From Tepidanaerobacter sp. GT38 (GTDB lineage: Bacteria; Bacillota; Thermosediminibacteria; Thermosediminibacterales; Tepidanaerobacteraceae): DNA of 51,191 nt. Position numbers and translations under genes: made by a program. Positions 32,039-40,272 of the stretch are shown here, piece by piece (within the stretch, counting starts at the first letter, position 1; each line of letters opens with the position of its first letter). Under the pieces are notes generated by a model. The model saw only the letters and a program-made list of their open reading frames with translations, made no database searches and was not told the origin of the DNA. Location: contig NZ_JAFFJA010000061.1 of assembly GCF_021991635.1 (NCBI RefSeq), positions 1 through 51,191 of the forward strand, written 5' to 3'.

Positions 32039-33388
32039 ATGTTGAAAAGATCATTTGTATGGATAGCAAGTCTTCTAGTTTTAGGTGCCTTAGTGTTCGG
32101 ATACTGGTCTGTATATGCTAGGGCTTCTTCAGCAGAAAATGCATTGGAAGCAGCTTATCAGCGTGGATTTTACAATTTATTGGAACATGTCAACAACTTA
32201 AACTTGCTGATTTCTAAAAGTGAGGTTACTTCCTCAGATGAACAAAGAATTATGTTATTGACTACCATTTGGCATCAGTCAGAAGGTGCGAGAAATAGTA
32301 TTGCGAGCATGCCTCTAGGAAGTCGAGACATGACAAATATGCAAAAGTTTTTTGCCCAGCTTGGGGACTTTTCGTATCGAATTGCTGAAAAACTGGTAAA
32401 AAAACAAGATGTGACAGCTGACGACTGGGCAAAAATGAGAGACTTCAGAAAAAATATTCAGAGCTTAAGTCAAGAGCTCAGGCGCTTGCAGGATGATGTA
32501 GCTGCAGGCAAGATAAAATGGCAGGAAAAACCTGACGGCCTATTTAGCACACGAAAAATTAAAGGCATGGCAGATAGTTTGGAAAGCCTTGACCAAAGAC
32601 TGAAAGAACAAGCACCTACCATTACCTATGACGGGCCTTTTTCTGACCATGTAGAAAGTCCCACCGTAAAAGGTCTTACTGGAAAGCGCGTAAGCGAAAG
32701 TGAGGCCCTAGATAGCGCTCGGAGGGTTGCAAATAAGATAGTAAAAGACGACTTAAAGGCAGAAATAGCAGGCAAGACAAAGGGCAATATTACAGCTTAT
32801 ACCGTTGAATTTAAACGAGAAGGAAATGCGGTGCCGGATATCATTATGGATGTAAGTGAGATTGGCGGTCATGTTATATGGTTTTTGAATACCAGAGAAA
32901 TAGAAAGTTCCAGAGTTGCCATAAAGCAGGCTGTAGACAATGCTAAAGCTTTTTTAGAAGATATGGATTATAAGGGCTTTGAGGCTACAGGGTCTTTAAG
33001 AGAAAACAATACAATAACAGTGTCATTTGTTCCAAAGCAGGGAGATGTACTTTTGTATCCGGATTTTATTAAGGTTGAAGTAGCTTTGGATACAGGTGAG
33101 ATAGTAGGATTTAATGCATCAGCGTACTTGACATTTCACACTGAGCGGAATTTGCCTGAGCCAAAGATAACTGAAGAAGAAGTAAGAGAGAAATTACGCG
33201 AAAACTTAAGCGTGGAAAGAATTCGAATGGCCCTTATACCAGATGAAGCGCTAAATGAAAAGTTGTGTTATGAAGTGGATGTGAAACTGGACTCTGATAG
33301 ATACCTCATTTATATAAATGCAGAAAACGGTAACGAAGAGCGAATCTTAAAAGTCGTGGAAACTGATAAAGGTACAATGACCATGTAG
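32039..33388 (+). CDS. ypeB: Germination protein YpeB
   Basis: A 449-residue protein with an N-terminal membrane helix, a helical N-terminal domain (about residues 30-200), and a C-terminal run of PepSY-type domains (GKRVSESEALDSARRVANKIV; KQAVDNAKAFLEDMDYKGF; ITEEEVREKLRENLSVERIRMALI). It stabilises SleB in the spore. Length equals the family norm. The start is ATG 32039 after CGGAGGG; the longer reading frame overlaps sleB without an SD. Confidence 0.95.
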   Translation: MLKRSFVWIASLLVLGALVFGYWSVYARASSAENALEAAYQRGFYNLLEHVNNLNLLISKSEVTSSDEQRIMLLTTIWHQSEGARNSIASMPLGSRDMTNMQKFFAQLGDFSYRIAEKLVKKQDVTADDWAKMRDFRKNIQSLSQELRRLQDDVAAGKIKWQEKPDGLFSTRKIKGMADSLESLDQRLKEQAPTITYDGPFSDHVESPTVKGLTGKRVSESEALDSARRVANKIVKDDLKAEIAGKTKGNITAYTVEFKREGNAVPDIIMDVSEIGGHVIWFLNTREIESSRVAIKQAVDNAKAFLEDMDYKGFEATGSLRENNTITVSFVPKQGDVLLYPDFIKVEVALDTGEIVGFNASAYLTFHTERNLPEPKITEEEVREKLRENLSVERIRMALIPDEALNEKLCYEVDVKLDSDRYLIYINAENGNEERILKVVETDKGTMTM

Positions 33389-33415
33389 ATATACGAAATT
33401 GCTATAATATTTGTG

Positions 33416-33443
33416 ACGAATAAAGCCCCACCGGCATAACATA
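33416..33443 (+). promoter_or_regulatory. Sigma-K-like promoter of the 151-residue protein gene
   Basis: GTGAC (AC at 33416-33417), a 17-base spacer and CATAACATA (33435-33443), exact to CATANNNTA. The start is expected near 33451. Confidence 0.6.
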
Positions 33444-33488
33444 TATATAAGTATATAAGGTGAAAATAGCTTTGCTGGGGGGGTTTTT
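33426..33488 (+). promoter_or_regulatory. Terminator hairpin of sleB-ypeB sharing its 3' arm with a ribosome site
   Basis: CCCCACCGGCA (33426-33436) pairs with TGCTGGGGGGG (33473-33483) in 10 of 11 positions (one G-U), then TTTTT (33484-33488). The G-rich 3' arm is the SD of the next gene, and the 5' arm overlaps the -10 of the sigma-K-like promoter. Confidence 0.55.
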
Positions 33489-33490
33489 GT

Positions 33491-33946
33491 ATGGCCGATA
33501 TAAGGGACTTTTTTTCTCGGATGGGGAATGAATCTACGGCGTCAGTGGCATACTTGCTGCTCATGGCAAATATTTTGGGTCTTGTTGTGTGCTTGGAATC
33601 CAGAAAGACAGAAAATGTGATTCAAAAAGAATCTTTAACCTCAAATGATAAGGCCACAACTCAAGCTGTTAAGCCGCAAGATTTGTCAAAGGCAGAAACA
33701 TTTTTAAAGGTTATGGATAAAAACAAACATAAATTAGAAGATACTAATGTTGCTGAAGAGGCGAAAACCGTGAATAAATCTATAGAAACGCCACGAGTTG
33801 ATACAATTGAGTCAAAAAACAAAACAGAACCAACAAAAAGCACAGATAAAATAATCGATTTTAAAGAAGCAGTGGCAACTCGAATTCAAGAAGCAAAAGA
33901 ACCCCTTAAGCCTTTAGTTTGGAAATTTCCTAAAAGTTTATTCTAA
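33491..33946 (+). CDS. Unrecognised protein with N-terminal hydrophobic helix and Lys/Glu-rich body
   Basis: A 151-residue protein from ATG 33491. The N-terminus MADIRDFFSRMGNESTASV leads to a hydrophobic helix YLLLMANILGLVVCLES, then a long polar, probably disordered stretch (residues 38-130) and a short conserved-looking end (PLKPLVWKFPKSLF). The hydrophobic segment resembles ALSNLLGIISFL of the 123-residue protein at 30427-30798. Function unknown; late mother-cell expression is predicted by its promoter. Confidence 0.7.
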   Translation: MADIRDFFSRMGNESTASVAYLLLMANILGLVVCLESRKTENVIQKESLTSNDKATTQAVKPQDLSKAETFLKVMDKNKHKLEDTNVAEEAKTVNKSIETPRVDTIESKNKTEPTKSTDKIIDFKEAVATRIQEAKEPLKPLVWKFPKSLF

Positions 33947-33959
33947 TATTCAAATCTCG

Positions 33960-33989
33960 TTGACAGTTAAGGCTTTATTGTGCTAAAAT
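33960..33989 (+). promoter_or_regulatory. Sigma-A promoter of the rplU operon
   Basis: TTGACA (33960-33965), an 18-base spacer and TAAAAT (33984-33989), a near-consensus promoter directly upstream of the L21 leader. Confidence 0.8.
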
Positions 33990-33990
33990 A

Positions 33991-34077
33991 GCCTAGGTGG
34001 TTGTATGCGCCGGCCACCGCCCGGGACGGGTTTAAAATTTTTACCTAGATTCCGGCGAGGTAAAGGAGGAGATAAAA
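33991..34077 (+). ncRNA. L21 leader (ribosomal protein autoregulatory element)
   Basis: The 5' leader contains CCTAGGTGG, GCGCCGGCCACCGCCCGGG and ACGGGTTT, later CCTAGATTCCGGCGAGG, the order of conserved blocks I know from the Firmicute L21 leader that precedes rplU. It is likely bound by excess L21 to limit its own synthesis. Assigned by pattern, not by covariance search. Confidence 0.75.
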
Positions 34078-34389
34078 ATGTATGCAATTATCGAGACCGG
34101 CGGTAAACAGTATCGAGTATCCGAAGGTGACGTCATTCGGGAAGAAAAACTACCTGAAGCAGTGGGAGAGTCAGTAGAATTTACCAAAGTGCTGGCTATA
34201 TCCAAGGACGGTAAACTGAACGTAGGCAAGCCATGGCTTGAAGGCTCAAAAGTTACGGCCAAAGTGCTACAACACGGCAAAGCCGACAAGATTATCGTAT
34301 TTAAGTACAAGCCCAAGAAAAATTACCGCAGGAAACAAGGTCATCGCCAACCATTTACTGAAGTACAAATTGAGAAAATAGAAGGATAA
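34078..34389 (+). CDS. rplU: 50S ribosomal protein L21
   Basis: A 103-residue L21: [20 protein letters not shown] at the start, then [17 protein letters not shown], and the end [23 protein letters not shown]. First gene of rplU-prp-rpmA, the standard Firmicute order. SD AAAGGAGGAG, preceded by the L21 leader. It binds 23S rRNA near L20. Confidence 0.98.
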   Translation: MYAIIETGGKQYRVSEGDVIREEKLPEAVGESVEFTKVLAISKDGKLNVGKPWLEGSKVTAKVLQHGKADKIIVFKYKPKKNYRRKQGHRQPFTEVQIEKIEG

Positions 34390-34390
34390 T

Positions 34391-34729
34391 ATGATACATG
34401 TTAAAGCGAAACGCCATCCTATAGGCGGCTATATGTCCTTAGAAATATCTGGCCATGCAAAATACGCTGAATATGGCAAAGATATTGTATGTGCAGGGGT
34501 TTCCGCGCTGGCCGAAACAGCAATATTGGGCCTTAAACATGTGGCATGTGTAAAACCCCTGGTAATAAAAAGACAGGGCTATTTAGCACTAAAACTTCCG
34601 GACAATTTGCCGCAAGAAGAGCTAAAAAAAGCGACGATTATATTAGAGACTATTTTTTTAGGTCTAAAAGATATTTCGAAATCTTATCCTTCTAATGTAC
34701 GAATAGAGCTGGTAGAGGAGGTGGAGTAA
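34391..34729 (+). CDS. prp: Ribosomal-processing cysteine protease Prp
   Basis: A 112-residue protease with catalytic His in [23 protein letters not shown] and Cys in [10 protein letters not shown]. It cuts the N-terminal extension of L27, which is present here (see the next gene). It lies 2 bases after rplU and shares its last base with rpmA (TAATG), ensuring co-expression with its substrate. Confidence 0.95.
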   Translation: MIHVKAKRHPIGGYMSLEISGHAKYAEYGKDIVCAGVSALAETAILGLKHVACVKPLVIKRQGYLALKLPDNLPQEELKKATIILETIFLGLKDISKSYPSNVRIELVEEVE

Positions 34730-34998
34730 TGAATTTACAGCTTTTTGCACAGAAAAAAGGCGGAGGTAGTTCCAAAAACGGTCGCGATAGTCAGGCCAAG
34801 CGTTTAGGGGTTAAAAGGTTTGATGGCCAGTTTGTCAGTGCTGGCAGCATAATAGTTCGCCAGAGAGGCACTAAAGTTTATCCCGGAAAAAATGTTGGTA
34901 TGGGCGTTGACCATACACTCTTTGCTAAGATAGATGGTTATGTAAAATTTGAACAGAAGGGTAAAGATAAAAAACTCGTAAGTGTTGTTGCAAACTAA
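34729..34998 (+). CDS. rpmA: 50S ribosomal protein L27 with Prp-cleaved N-terminus
   Basis: An 89-residue L27 with the Firmicute extension [21 protein letters not shown]; Prp cleaves after LQLF to expose AQKKGG near the peptidyl transferase centre. The rest ([27 protein letters not shown]) is standard. SD GAGGAGGTGG. Confidence 0.98.
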   Translation: MNLQLFAQKKGGGSSKNGRDSQAKRLGVKRFDGQFVSAGSIIVRQRGTKVYPGKNVGMGVDHTLFAKIDGYVKFEQKGKDKKLVSVVAN

Positions 34999-35026
34999 GC
35001 TCCTTTTACAGGAGCTTTTATTTTTA
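34997..35026 (+). terminator. Terminator after rpmA
   Basis: AAGCTCCT (34997-35004)/AGGAGCTT (35010-35017), a perfect stem, followed by TTATTTTTATT. Confidence 0.8.
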
Positions 35027-35160
35027 TTGGTATATGGTAAATATTACCTAACTATCTCCGCCTGAGAAGGAATTCATTTGAGGATATAGAACTATATACA
35101 CGACAATAAATAACAAAATTGTTATTATATTGTTATATTTCTCGCATAAAAGGAGAGGTA

Positions 35161-35787
35161 ATGTTGAGGATAAAACTTTTGCCGTATATTATTTTAACTG
35201 GTCAGGCAATTTTGACTATAGCTGCTGTTACACTCCTCAATAACAGGAGTGATGTAAAAATACAGGTTATTTTAGCTGGGGTTGTTTTATACATAATAGG
35301 TATTGTGACTGTTAACTCAAATTTCAATCAAAATGAAAATCTAAGTTTGGGACACAGATTTTTATATATTCTTCGATTGACGAAACATGAATTTCAAAAC
35401 CATTTACAGATACTGTTTAGCATGATTCAGTTGAAAAAATACCAAGATGCTTTAAAATATATAGAAGATGTGGTGAATAGTTCAAGAACTATCAATCACA
35501 TTTATAGCAGTTCTACCGATCCGATGGTGATTTGCGGCTTATTGGAACTAATATATACTTTTAGGCAAAAAGATATAAACGTAAAAGTCGAAGTATTAGA
35601 TAAAAATCTTCGTTGGCCTTTGTTACCGGATTTTGCCAGAGAAATGGAAAAATACATATCTCAATTTGATAAAATTCCGGGCAATAATAAAGATATAAAA
35701 ATCATTTTAAGAAATACTAAAATAGAGGTATTATCTGATGCACTAGACAAAAAAGATACATTCAAGATCCGTCAATTTAATGGTTAA
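35161..35787 (+). CDS. spo0B: Spo0B-like histidine phosphotransferase with membrane helices
   Basis: A 208-residue protein. Two hydrophobic helices (about residues 5-25 and 32-50) precede a Spo0B-type helical hairpin: LRLTKHEFQNHLQILFSMIQLKKYQDALKYIEDVV with the likely phospho-accepting His in TKHEFQNH. The C-terminal part is a short, poorly conserved remnant of the ATPase-like fold. Location between rpmA and obg matches Bacillus, where Spo0B relays phosphate from Spo0F to Spo0A. Bacillus Spo0B is cytosolic, so the membrane anchor is notable. ATG 35161 follows GGAGAGG; the longer frame has no SD. Confidence 0.75.
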   Translation: MLRIKLLPYIILTGQAILTIAAVTLLNNRSDVKIQVILAGVVLYIIGIVTVNSNFNQNENLSLGHRFLYILRLTKHEFQNHLQILFSMIQLKKYQDALKYIEDVVNSSRTINHIYSSSTDPMVICGLLELIYTFRQKDINVKVEVLDKNLRWPLLPDFAREMEKYISQFDKIPGNNKDIKIILRNTKIEVLSDALDKKDTFKIRQFNG

Positions 35788-35874
35788 GTATTTTTATACA
35801 AGATCCATTACTGTTTTAAAATTGCCAAATGGAATCAGTAGGCAGCTGAGAAACTTTAAGATAGGTGATTAAAA

Positions 35875-37143
35875 ATGTTTATAGATAGAGCAAAAATTTA
35901 TGTAAAAGCCGGAGATGGAGGCAATGGAGTAGTTGCCTTTCGGAGGGAAAAATATGTACCTCGCGGAGGTCCCAGCGGCGGTGACGGCGGCAGGGGAGCT
36001 GATGTGGTCCTTAAGGTGGATTCTAACTTATCTACCCTTATGGATTTTAGATATAAAGTTCACTACAAAGGCAAAAGAGGAGAACATGGCCAAGGTTCCA
36101 ATAAAGCTGGCCGCAGCGCAGAAGACCTGGTTATTAAAGTCCCGCCGGGCACTATAGTAAAGGATGCCGAAACCGGCGAGGTGTTAGCTGATCTTGTAGA
36201 AGATGGCCAAAGCTTTGTTGTTGCAAAGGGTGGAAGGGGTGGACGAGGCAATGCTCGATTTGTTTCTTCAGTCCACAGATCCCCGGATTTTGCCGAAAAG
36301 GGTGAACCAGGAGAAGAACGCTGGGTTGTTCTTGAATTAAAACTTCTGGCAGATGTGGGGTTAATCGGATTCCCAAACGCTGGTAAATCTACCCTGCTTT
36401 CGCGGATGACCGCAGCAAGACCTAAAATTGCTGATTATCCCTTTACTACATTATCGCCGGTGCTTGGCGTCGTAGAAACGGGTCTTGGTGATGGCAGCAG
36501 CTTCGTTTTAGCCGACATACCCGGTCTTATTGAAGGTGCCCACAAGGGCCAGGGATTAGGCCATGAATTTTTAAGACATGTGGAGAGGACGCGACTGCTT
36601 GTACATGTGCTGGATTTATCGGGCATGGAACGGGATCCTGTAAAAGCCTTTTATGCAATAAATCAGGAGCTTGGGCAGTACAGCGAAAAGCTTTTGGAAA
36701 AACCCCAAATAATTGCTGCCAACAAAATGGATTTGCCTGAAGCCAGAGAAAACTTGGACAAAGTTAGACAAATGCTTGAAAAGGAAGGGTATGACATAAT
36801 CCCAATTTCAGGGGCTACTGGTGAGGGAATAAAACAGCTTATCAAGCTTATCAGTGAAAAGCTTGCCAAAATTCCAAAACCCAAAACAGTAGAACCAGTA
36901 AAACAATACAGTTTTGAAGAGGAAGAGCCCTTTAAGATAGAAAAAAGTGGCGATATTTATTATATTTCTGGCAAAGCTGTCGAGCGATTAGTGGCCATGA
37001 CCGACCTTGATAATGAGTCGGCAGTATACCGCCTCCAGCGAGCCTTTAAGAGAATGGGAATTGATGATGCACTAAGAGAACATGGCATAAAACCTGGTGA
37101 TACAGTAAAAATAGGAGATTTTGAATTTTATCACGTAGAATAA
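35875..37143 (+). CDS. obgE: GTPase Obg
   Basis: A 422-residue Obg of the three-domain form. N-terminal glycine-rich Obg fold ([38 protein letters not shown]), the G domain with [21 protein letters not shown] and NKMD, and a C-terminal OCT domain (residues about 345-422). It is a ribosome assembly and stress GTPase; in Bacillus it also affects Spo0A activation, in line with its neighbour spo0B. Confidence 0.98.
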   Translation: MFIDRAKIYVKAGDGGNGVVAFRREKYVPRGGPSGGDGGRGADVVLKVDSNLSTLMDFRYKVHYKGKRGEHGQGSNKAGRSAEDLVIKVPPGTIVKDAETGEVLADLVEDGQSFVVAKGGRGGRGNARFVSSVHRSPDFAEKGEPGEERWVVLELKLLADVGLIGFPNAGKSTLLSRMTAARPKIADYPFTTLSPVLGVVETGLGDGSSFVLADIPGLIEGAHKGQGLGHEFLRHVERTRLLVHVLDLSGMERDPVKAFYAINQELGQYSEKLLEKPQIIAANKMDLPEARENLDKVRQMLEKEGYDIIPISGATGEGIKQLIKLISEKLAKIPKPKTVEPVKQYSFEEEEPFKIEKSGDIYYISGKAVERLVAMTDLDNESAVYRLQRAFKRMGIDDALREHGIKPGDTVKIGDFEFYHVE

Positions 37144-37169
37144 ATAAATTCAAATCCAAAATCTTATAT

Positions 37170-37199
37170 TTGAAAGACTATAGTCAAGTATGATATAAT
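37170..37199 (+). promoter_or_regulatory. Sigma-A promoter of the nadD operon
   Basis: TTGAAA (37170-37175), an 18-base spacer and TATAAT (37194-37199), the latter with an extended TG, 38 bases before the nadD start. Confidence 0.75.
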
Positions 37200-37236
37200 T
37201 TTTTGTAATTTAAGGCATGTAGAGGGAGGACTTGTC

Positions 37237-37848
37237 TTGTCGAAAATTAAAAGGGTGGGTATAATGGGAGGTACTTTTGACCCCATCCACTACGGCCATC
37301 TTGTTACTGCCGAAGCGGCTCGAACCGAATTTCAACTAGATAAAGTTATATTTACACCTACTGGAAATCCGCCTCATAAGAGGTATCCCGTTACCCCAGC
37401 TGAACAAAGATACCTGATGACTGTACTTGCTATCAATGACAATCCTTATTTCGAAGTGTCGAGAATGGAAATTGACAGACCTGGCTTAACTTATACAGTG
37501 GATACATTGGAGAGTTTTTATAAAGAATTAGGAAACGACGTGAGGCTTTTTTTTATCAGCGGAGCTGATGCAGTTTTGGATATATTGACTTGGAAAGATG
37601 TAGATAGAGTGCTAAGTTACTGTACATTTATAGCTGCAACCAGACCCGGTTATCCTATGGATAAATTAAACCAAAAAATATCCCAGTTAAAAGAACTTTA
37701 CGGCAGGGAAGTTTACCCTATGAAGGTTACGGGCCTTGACATATCTTCTACGGATATACGCAGGAGAGTCAAAGAAGGCCTGTCTATCAAATACTTGCTT
37801 CCGCCCAGTGTAGAAGTATTTATTCAGAAGAATAATTTATATCGGTGA
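37237..37848 (+). CDS. nadD: Nicotinate-nucleotide adenylyltransferase
   Basis: A 203-residue nucleotidyltransferase with GIMGGTFDPIHYGHLVTAE (HxGH-type site), TPTGNPPHK, SGADAVLDI and the C-terminal ISSTDIRRRVKEG motif. It makes deamido-NAD from nicotinate mononucleotide. Start TTG 37237 after GAGGGAGGA. The end overlaps yqeK (GTGA). Confidence 0.97.
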   Translation: MSKIKRVGIMGGTFDPIHYGHLVTAEAARTEFQLDKVIFTPTGNPPHKRYPVTPAEQRYLMTVLAINDNPYFEVSRMEIDRPGLTYTVDTLESFYKELGNDVRLFFISGADAVLDILTWKDVDRVLSYCTFIAATRPGYPMDKLNQKISQLKELYGREVYPMKVTGLDISSTDIRRRVKEGLSIKYLLPPSVEVFIQKNNLYR

Positions 37849-38441
37849 AAGGGATGTTGGAAGATTTAATTGAGAAACTTAAGCAAAATCTAGATGAAAA
37901 GCGATTTAATCATTCTTTGGGTGTTATGGAAACTGCAGCTAAATTGGCTAAGCACTACGGTGCAGATATCAAAAAGGCAGAAATAGCAGGCTTGTTGCAT
38001 GATTGTGCAAGATGTATGGATACTTTCAGTCAGTTGAAAATGGCAGAAAATTTTGGTATACTTTTAGATGATATTTCAAAGCGTGAAAAGGCTTTGATTC
38101 ATGGACCTCTAGGTGCTGTACTGGCAAAGCTGGATTATGGTATTACGGATGATGAAATACTCAATGCAATTAAAATCCATACTACCGGTGATACAAACAT
38201 GAGCCTGCTGGAAAAAATAATTTTTCTCTCTGATTTTATTGAACCCGGGAGATGTTTTCCGGGGGTGGAGAAGTTGAGAGCAAAGGCCTTTAAAGATCTG
38301 GATGAAGCGCTTCTTGATGCTTTTGACTCGACAATTAAATATGTTTTAGACAAAGGGAGTTTATTACATCCAAAGACCATTACAGCTAGAAATTTTATTC
38401 TCATGCAGAGGGAGAGCGAGGAACATGAAAAGGCCTTTTAA
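37845..38441 (+). CDS. yqeK: HD-domain bis(5'-nucleosyl)-tetraphosphatase YqeK
   Basis: A 198-residue HD hydrolase: KRFNHSLGVMETAAKLAKHYG, LLHDCAR (HD pair), IHTTGDTNMSLLEKIIFLSDFIEPGR. It splits Ap4A symmetrically. Start GTG 37845 overlaps nadD by four bases; the pair nadD-yqeK is standard in Firmicutes. Overlaps the next gene by 17 bases. Confidence 0.95.
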   Translation: MKGMLEDLIEKLKQNLDEKRFNHSLGVMETAAKLAKHYGADIKKAEIAGLLHDCARCMDTFSQLKMAENFGILLDDISKREKALIHGPLGAVLAKLDYGITDDEILNAIKIHTTGDTNMSLLEKIIFLSDFIEPGRCFPGVEKLRAKAFKDLDEALLDAFDSTIKYVLDKGSLLHPKTITARNFILMQRESEEHEKAF

Positions 38442-39606
38442 AATAGCTTTATTTATTTTAGTCTTTATTGTGTTTTCACTAGGAAGTGGATTTTATTACG
38501 TTTATTGGAGCTTAAAGAATCCTATAGAACCGGGGTTAGATCAAGATACTCCTACCAGTACCGATGAATTTGTAAAGGGTGGCCGACAGAATATATTGCT
38601 TTTAGGCATGGATGCAGGTACTATAGGGGCTAAAGAAGAATATAACCGGCACCGGACTGACACTATTATAGTAGTTAGTATAGATCAAAAGAACAAAGAT
38701 GTAAAAATTTTATCTGTACCTCGGGACACTAGAGTTCGGATAGACGGATATGGCATTCAGAAGATAAATGCTGCAATGGCCTTTGGCGGTGCTGATTTGG
38801 CAGTAAAAACTGTGAAAGATTTTTTAGGCGTTCCCATTCACAATTATGTAGCAATTAAACTTTCTAGCTTTAGAAATATTGTAGATGCCTTAGGCGGTAT
38901 AGAGATGGATGTAAAAGAGGAAATGAAATACACAGATCCTTCCGTCGGTGGCATTAGTATAAATATACAGCCAGGAAAGCAAATTTTAGATGGAGAAAAA
39001 GCAGAACAGTTTGTAAGATTTAGGGGATATCCGGAAGGCGATATAGGCCGTATAAAAGCTCAGCAGCAGTTTATGGAAGCACTGGTTAAAACAGTTCTCA
39101 GACCTTCTACCATTTTGAAATTGCCTAAGCTGATAGATATTGTTCTGGATAATGTGGAAACTGACCTTCAACCTTTGGAATTGGCTAATCTCGCAAATTT
39201 TGCCAGACAAATAAAACAGGAAAACATAAAGATGTACATTATACCGGGTGAAGGTAAGTATATTTCTGGGATAAGTTATTTTATTCCTTATCAAAATCAG
39301 ATGAATGAAATGATCGACGAGATTTTCTTTGATGATGGCAGCATTAAAGTTGCCGTATTAAACGGCAATGGTGAACAAGGTATTGCCTCTAAAGTAGCCA
39401 GTAAGTTACAATCACAGGGCTTTAAAGTGGTTACTGTTGCTAATGCAGATAGTTTCGACTATGAAACCACAACTATAATATATCCGAGTGGCAAAAAGAA
39501 TGATGCAGAGAAAATTGCACAGGTGATTTCAGAAGCTCGCATAGAGGAAGAAGCTGACGATAGCATTACTCTTCCTACCATAATCATTGGAAAAGATATA
39601 AATTAA
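38425..39606 (+). CDS. LytR-CpsA-Psr family wall polymer ligase
   Basis: A 393-residue protein: membrane helix (about residues 5-25), LCP domain (about 50-240) with NILLLGMDAG, NRHRTDTIIVVSID, SVPRDTRVRIDGYG and VRFRGYPEGDIGRIKAQQQF, and a C-terminal LytR_C domain (IKVAVLNGNGEQGIASKVASKLQ, about 305-385). LCP enzymes attach undecaprenyl-linked glycopolymers to peptidoglycan. Conserved Arg and Asp residues are present. Overlaps yqeK; rsfS follows. Confidence 0.95.
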   Translation: MKRPFKIALFILVFIVFSLGSGFYYVYWSLKNPIEPGLDQDTPTSTDEFVKGGRQNILLLGMDAGTIGAKEEYNRHRTDTIIVVSIDQKNKDVKILSVPRDTRVRIDGYGIQKINAAMAFGGADLAVKTVKDFLGVPIHNYVAIKLSSFRNIVDALGGIEMDVKEEMKYTDPSVGGISINIQPGKQILDGEKAEQFVRFRGYPEGDIGRIKAQQQFMEALVKTVLRPSTILKLPKLIDIVLDNVETDLQPLELANLANFARQIKQENIKMYIIPGEGKYISGISYFIPYQNQMNEMIDEIFFDDGSIKVAVLNGNGEQGIASKVASKLQSQGFKVVTVANADSFDYETTTIIYPSGKKNDAEKIAQVISEARIEEEADDSITLPTIIIGKDIN

Positions 39607-39623
39607 TTCATGGAGGGAAATGA

Positions 39624-40010
39624 ATGACAAAAGACCCTAAAACTTGTGCCCTTAGAGCGGCGAGTATTTTAGAGGATAAAAAGGGTCAGGACGTATTAGT
39701 GCTGGATATTAGTTCTGTAGCAGTTTTTTCGGATTACTTCGTGATAGCGACAGGTATATCACCAATTCATGTTCAAGCTCTATCTGACGAAGTGGAAAAA
39801 AAGCTTATTGAAGAAGGTTATAGCCTTAGGAGTAAGGAAGGGTACGGAGAAGGTAAATGGGTTTTGCTTGATTTTTATGATGTGATAGTGCATATATTTC
39901 ACAAGCCCGAAAGGGAATATTATATGCTGGAAAGGCTATGGGCTGATGCAAACCCTATAGAGTTTTCAGAGAGCAGTATTGACGCTCAAAAGAGTTTAGA
40001 ATATAATTAG
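39624..40010 (+). CDS. rsfS: Ribosome silencing factor RsfS
   Basis: A 128-residue protein with the family pattern DVLVLDISSVAVFSDYFVIATG, HVQALSDEVEKKL and EGKWVLLDFYDVIVHIFHKPEREYY. It binds L14 and blocks subunit joining when nutrients are scarce. SD GGAGGG. Usual Firmicute order nadD-yqeK-LCP-rsfS. Confidence 0.97.
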   Translation: MTKDPKTCALRAASILEDKKGQDVLVLDISSVAVFSDYFVIATGISPIHVQALSDEVEKKLIEEGYSLRSKEGYGEGKWVLLDFYDVIVHIFHKPEREYYMLERLWADANPIEFSESSIDAQKSLEYN

Positions 40011-40018
40011 AAAACTTT

Positions 40019-40235
40019 AAAATGCTATGAAGGAGTAGTACGGGTTGGTTTGCTCTTTACAGAGAACCGGGGCAATGGTGAGAACCGGAAGAGTAACTCC
40101 CTGAACTCGCCTTCAAATAATGCCGACAGGCGTTAAAATGTCAAAGCTGGGCCTTACATAATCTTTTATGGGCCAATTAGGGTGGTACCGCGAGAAAAGT
40201 TTCTCGTCCCTAACAGGGATTAGAAACTTTTTTTT
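40019..40235 (+). promoter_or_regulatory. T-box leader of leuS
   Basis: The T-box core AGGGTGGTACCGCG lies at 40179-40192, and the stem I features AGAGAACCGG and GGTGAGAACCGG precede it. A likely leucine specifier CTC is in GAACTCGCC at 40106-40108. A terminator hairpin AAAGTTTCT/AGAAACTTT (40197-40205 and 40222-40230) with a T run ends at about 40235. Uncharged tRNA-Leu should prevent termination and raise leuS expression. No promoter of its own was picked with confidence. Confidence 0.93.
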
Positions 40236-40272
40236 AATATTTGAAACCTGCACATGAAGGAGGAAACAGGAA

